Assembly (NCBI GenBank): GCA_030621685.1
Contig: JAUXHF010000132.1
Coordinates: 1-5,947 of the forward strand
Source: Spirochaetota bacterium
GTDB lineage: Bacteria; Spirochaetota; UBA12135; COTS27
Length of the DNA: 5,947 nucleotides
Direction of reading: 5' to 3'
The translations under genes were made by a program, and so were the position numbers. This document shows, piece after piece, positions 3,964-5,947 of the stretch. Below the pieces are notes generated by a model. The model saw only the letters and a list, made by a program, of their open reading frames with translations, had not been told where the DNA came from and searched no databases. Every line of letters begins with the position of its first letter. The stretch's first letter is position 1.

Positions 3964-5947
3964 ATGTTTAATGTAGAACTCGTTTTATATTTTTTCAGCA
4001 TCATAATTTTCATATTTTTTATGTCACGTTATGTCCTTAGCCAATTAGGGCTGTCACGGATTCAAAATTACGTTAAATCAAAAATATCCGAGTTAGATCG
4101 TCATTTTTTTGTAGGCATCAATGAGCTTGAAGAAGTGTCGCTAAATTTAGAAATTGACTTAAAGAAATATAAGCAAATAAAAGAACACTTCAATGACTTC
4201 AGTGGGCATGTAGACAAACGCTGGCAAGAATTTGAGAAAAACCTATTCAAACTTAATGGCTCACTAAAAGAGGCAGAGCAGAAAGGACAACGTTTGGAAA
4301 ACGACCTTAGTAAAAGCAATGAGGTGCTAGATGACGTAACGAAAGCAAGAAAAGTGCTTAGCAGCTTACAAGCAGAGATAAAAGATGCCTCGCAGCAGAT
4401 AAGGAAAATAAAAACCCATCTGGGGGGACATCAGCAAAGAACTGACGAGAAGCTACAGAAATTAGAACAAGTATCAATAGAAAACCTACAACATGCTTTT
4501 GAAAAACTTTCTGAAAAAACAAACAAGCTCATCGCAGAGAAAGAGGAGCATCTTAAGCAAACTATCAGCAAAAAGGCCGCCGACATACAAACAAGCAACC
4601 TTGAGTTGGCAGAAAAATCTGCTGCAGCACAATTTAAACTCGAAGCCAATTTTGCGGAACAAACAAAACAATCAAAAATCCATTTACAACAAGAGTGGGA
4701 GTCGGCCTTGCAGAAAGAACAAGGCCACATGAATGTTTCTTTGCAAAATTTTCAACAAGAATGGCAAAACGCTCTTGATGATTGGGGGCTACGCCTAGAA
4801 GAAAAAACAGAGCAACAAAAAGGACTGTTCGAAAATTTTAGCTTGTTGAAAGAGGATCTTGAATCATTTGAATTTCGCCTAAAGGAAACAGAGAAACAAA
4901 ACAAGAGCCAGCAAAAGCATCTTTTATCAGAGATGCAGAAGGCAGAAGAAAGACTGCATGCCTATACTGCCCAGCTACAAAAAAAAGCTGATGAAGTCTC
5001 TGGGATTACGGCATCTCGGCTTCAAAAACAATTTAGCCACTCGGAAAAAGAATTTCATACCCAGCTAAAGCACATGCAAACTGAGTTACAACAAGTAAGC
5101 ATAAAGCTTCATGGGCTATCTAAACAGCAAGGTGCTGCCTTAGAAAAACGCCTAGAGGAGCTTAGCAAAAAAGCTTTCGTTATTGTACAAGATCAGCTAC
5201 AAGAAGGAAAAAACAAACTTTCCTTACAACTAAAAGAGAAAACAGCGCTCTTACAAGATGAGGCGAAAGCGTCTTTAAGAAATATCATTGAGAATTTTGA
5301 AGCTGAAATTCAGGCAAAAGATAAATTAATAAACCAAGAAGAAAAGCTTACTTCCACATTGGAAAATTACGAACAGCGTTTTGATGGCTTCGATGGCGCT
5401 CTCCGCCAAGCTAACGATCGCCTTAAGCTCTTTCATACAAAACAAGAACAAGCTCTTGCTAATATGCAACAAGATACGCAAGCTAAGGCAGATGCTTATA
5501 TCCAGCATATTGAAGAGCAAGCTGCTCAAAAACAAGAGCTTGTTTCAAAGAAAACCATTGCCCTTGAAGGCGATTTTAAGCAGCAGTGTGCCTCTCTTTC
5601 ACAACAAAATGAAAGTGCTTTACAACAAACTAAAAAGCAAGCCGAAGCTATGCTTCATGCTTTTCAGGAAAACTCTAAAGCCCAGCAAGCTAAACATATG
5701 GATACTCTTGTAGCCGAATTCAAAGCTTTTATGCTACATAACGAAAGTAAGCTCAATTCTTCCAATTCTTCTACCTTAGCCTTACAAGAAAACCTTGAAA
5801 GTCGGCTTAGCTCCACATTAGAAAATTACGAACAGCGTTTTGAAGGCTTCGATGGCGCTCTCCGCCAAACTAACGATCGCCTTAAGCTCTTTCACACAAA
5901 GCAAGAAAAGGCTCTAGCCGATATGCAACAAGATACGCAAGCTAAGG
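3964..5947 (+). CDS. Giant membrane-anchored coiled-coil protein, SpiroCoCo-like (3' end outside window)
   Basis: The frame from ATG 3964 is open for 661 codons and runs off the window edge, so the protein is incomplete here. GAGAG (3951-3955) lies 8 nt before the ATG. Residues 1-5 (MFNVE) are acidic, residues 6-20 are strongly hydrophobic (LVLYFFSIIIFIFFM), and Arg22 and Lys38 follow. This predicts a single N-terminal membrane helix with the remainder in the cytoplasm. From about residue 40 on, the sequence is almost all Gln, Glu, Lys, Leu and Ala with heptad spacing and no visible globular domain, i.e. one long coiled coil. A short repeat QQEW-x2-AL occurs at 242-249 and 264-271, and a 45-residue segment starting STLENYEQRF recurs at 464 and 617. 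The only cysteine is at 542. By architecture it resembles the very long coiled-coil proteins of spirochaetes, thought to be structural or cytoskeletal; the exact function is unknown. Expression may start at the 3560 promoter. Confidence 0.85.
   Translation, partial: MFNVELVLYFFSIIIFIFFMSRYVLSQLGLSRIQNYVKSKISELDRHFFVGINELEEVSLNLEIDLKKYKQIKEHFNDFSGHVDKRWQEFEKNLFKLNGSLKEAEQKGQRLENDLSKSNEVLDDVTKARKVLSSLQAEIKDASQQIRKIKTHLGGHQQRTDEKLQKLEQVSIENLQHAFEKLSEKTNKLIAEKEEHLKQTISKKAADIQTSNLELAEKSAAAQFKLEANFAEQTKQSKIHLQQEWESALQKEQGHMNVSLQNFQQEWQNALDDWGLRLEEKTEQQKGLFENFSLLKEDLESFEFRLKETEKQNKSQQKHLLSEMQKAEERLHAYTAQLQKKADEVSGITASRLQKQFSHSEKEFHTQLKHMQTELQQVSIKLHGLSKQQGAALEKRLEELSKKAFVIVQDQLQEGKNKLSLQLKEKTALLQDEAKASLRNIIENFEAEIQAKDKLINQEEKLTSTLENYEQRFDGFDGALRQANDRLKLFHTKQEQALANMQQDTQAKADAYIQHIEEQAAQKQELVSKKTIALEGDFKQQCASLSQQNESALQQTKKQAEAMLHAFQENSKAQQAKHMDTLVAEFKAFMLHNESKLNSSNSSTLALQENLESRLSSTLENYEQRFEGFDGALRQTNDRLKLFHTKQEKALADMQQDTQAK
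5353..5947 (+). repeat. Intragenic direct repeat with 459-bp period
   Basis: Bases 5353-5488 recur at 5812-5947 with 10 mismatches in 136 positions (about 93% identity). The offset is 459 bp, exactly 153 codons. The second copy is cut by the window edge, so the real repeat is probably longer. The encoded segments, starting STLENYEQRF and ending in MQQDTQAK, differ at 4 of 45 residues (D/E, A/T, Q/K, N/D). About half of the base changes are silent, which fits a duplication under protein-level constraint. The DNA between the copies (5489-5811) is not obviously repeated within the window. Confidence 0.92.

Noticed and set aside
4101..4730. Several leftward ORFs (4101-4319, 4431-4730, 4486-4671), rich in Cys, Phe and Ser
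   Set aside because: They are antisense readings of Lys/Glu/Gln codons in the long coiled-coil gene and have no ribosome sites of their own.
4493..4732. Rightward out-of-frame ORF
   Set aside because: It is a frame-shifted reading of the coiled-coil gene, whose own frame is uninterrupted across the region.
5326..5713. ORFs at 5326-5535 (leftward) and 5381-5713 (rightward, out of frame)
   Set aside because: Both lie inside the uninterrupted coiled-coil frame, and the codon-level conservation of the 459-bp repeat supports that frame.
5353..5947. The duplicated segment as a mobile or CRISPR-type repeat
   Set aside because: The repeat is in frame, codes for heptad-rich protein, and its mismatches are largely silent or conservative, which fits internal gene duplication.

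Overview
The window is an AT-rich (roughly 35-40% GC by eye) bacterial segment with Shine-Dalgarno led genes. My best guess at the host is a spirochaete, perhaps treponeme-like. The reason is the right-hand gene: a very long, membrane-anchored, repeat-containing coiled-coil protein of the kind I know from spirochaetes (SpiroCoCo-like). A second, smaller membrane-anchored coiled-coil protein lies divergently beside it. This assignment is from memory of protein architecture and was not searched.

Layout. Positions 1-45 may hold the first codons of a leftward gene leaving the window. Positions 46-427 are non-coding, with small direct repeats and a weak bidirectional hairpin/T-tract at 354-383. 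A small basic protein of unknown function (111 aa) is at 428-763. An M20-family zinc peptidase resembling succinyl-diaminopimelate desuccinylase (DapE) ends at 2061. Its most likely start, ATG 937, has no Shine-Dalgarno but overlaps the stop of a short upstream ORF (788-940) in an ATGA arrangement, directly after two perfect 18-bp tandem repeats. An exported or membrane-anchored DsbA-like thiol oxidoreductase (CPAC) is at 2174-2833. It converges tail to tail, with 3 nt between the stops, on the leftward small coiled-coil protein at 2837-3442.

Positions 3443-3963 form a 521-bp divergent intergenic region. It carries a plausible leftward promoter and a near-consensus rightward sigma-70 promoter (TTGACT-17-TATAAT, 3560-3588). 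Downstream of the latter lies a 124-nt element (3643-3766) closed by a perfect 12-bp inverted repeat and foldable as a three-way junction. This could be a small RNA or a structured leader. From 3964 to the window end one reading frame stays open for 661 codons: the N-terminal membrane segment and coiled coil of the giant protein, which is incomplete in the window. It has a 45-residue sequence repeated at a 153-residue interval.

How the genes fit together: the two divergent genes encode proteins with the same plan (N-terminal membrane helix, then cytoplasmic coiled coil) and may be co-regulated envelope or cytoskeletal scaffold components. The DapE-like and DsbA-like genes are probably ordinary metabolic and envelope-maintenance genes. 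No mobile element, CRISPR array, tRNA or rRNA was recognised.
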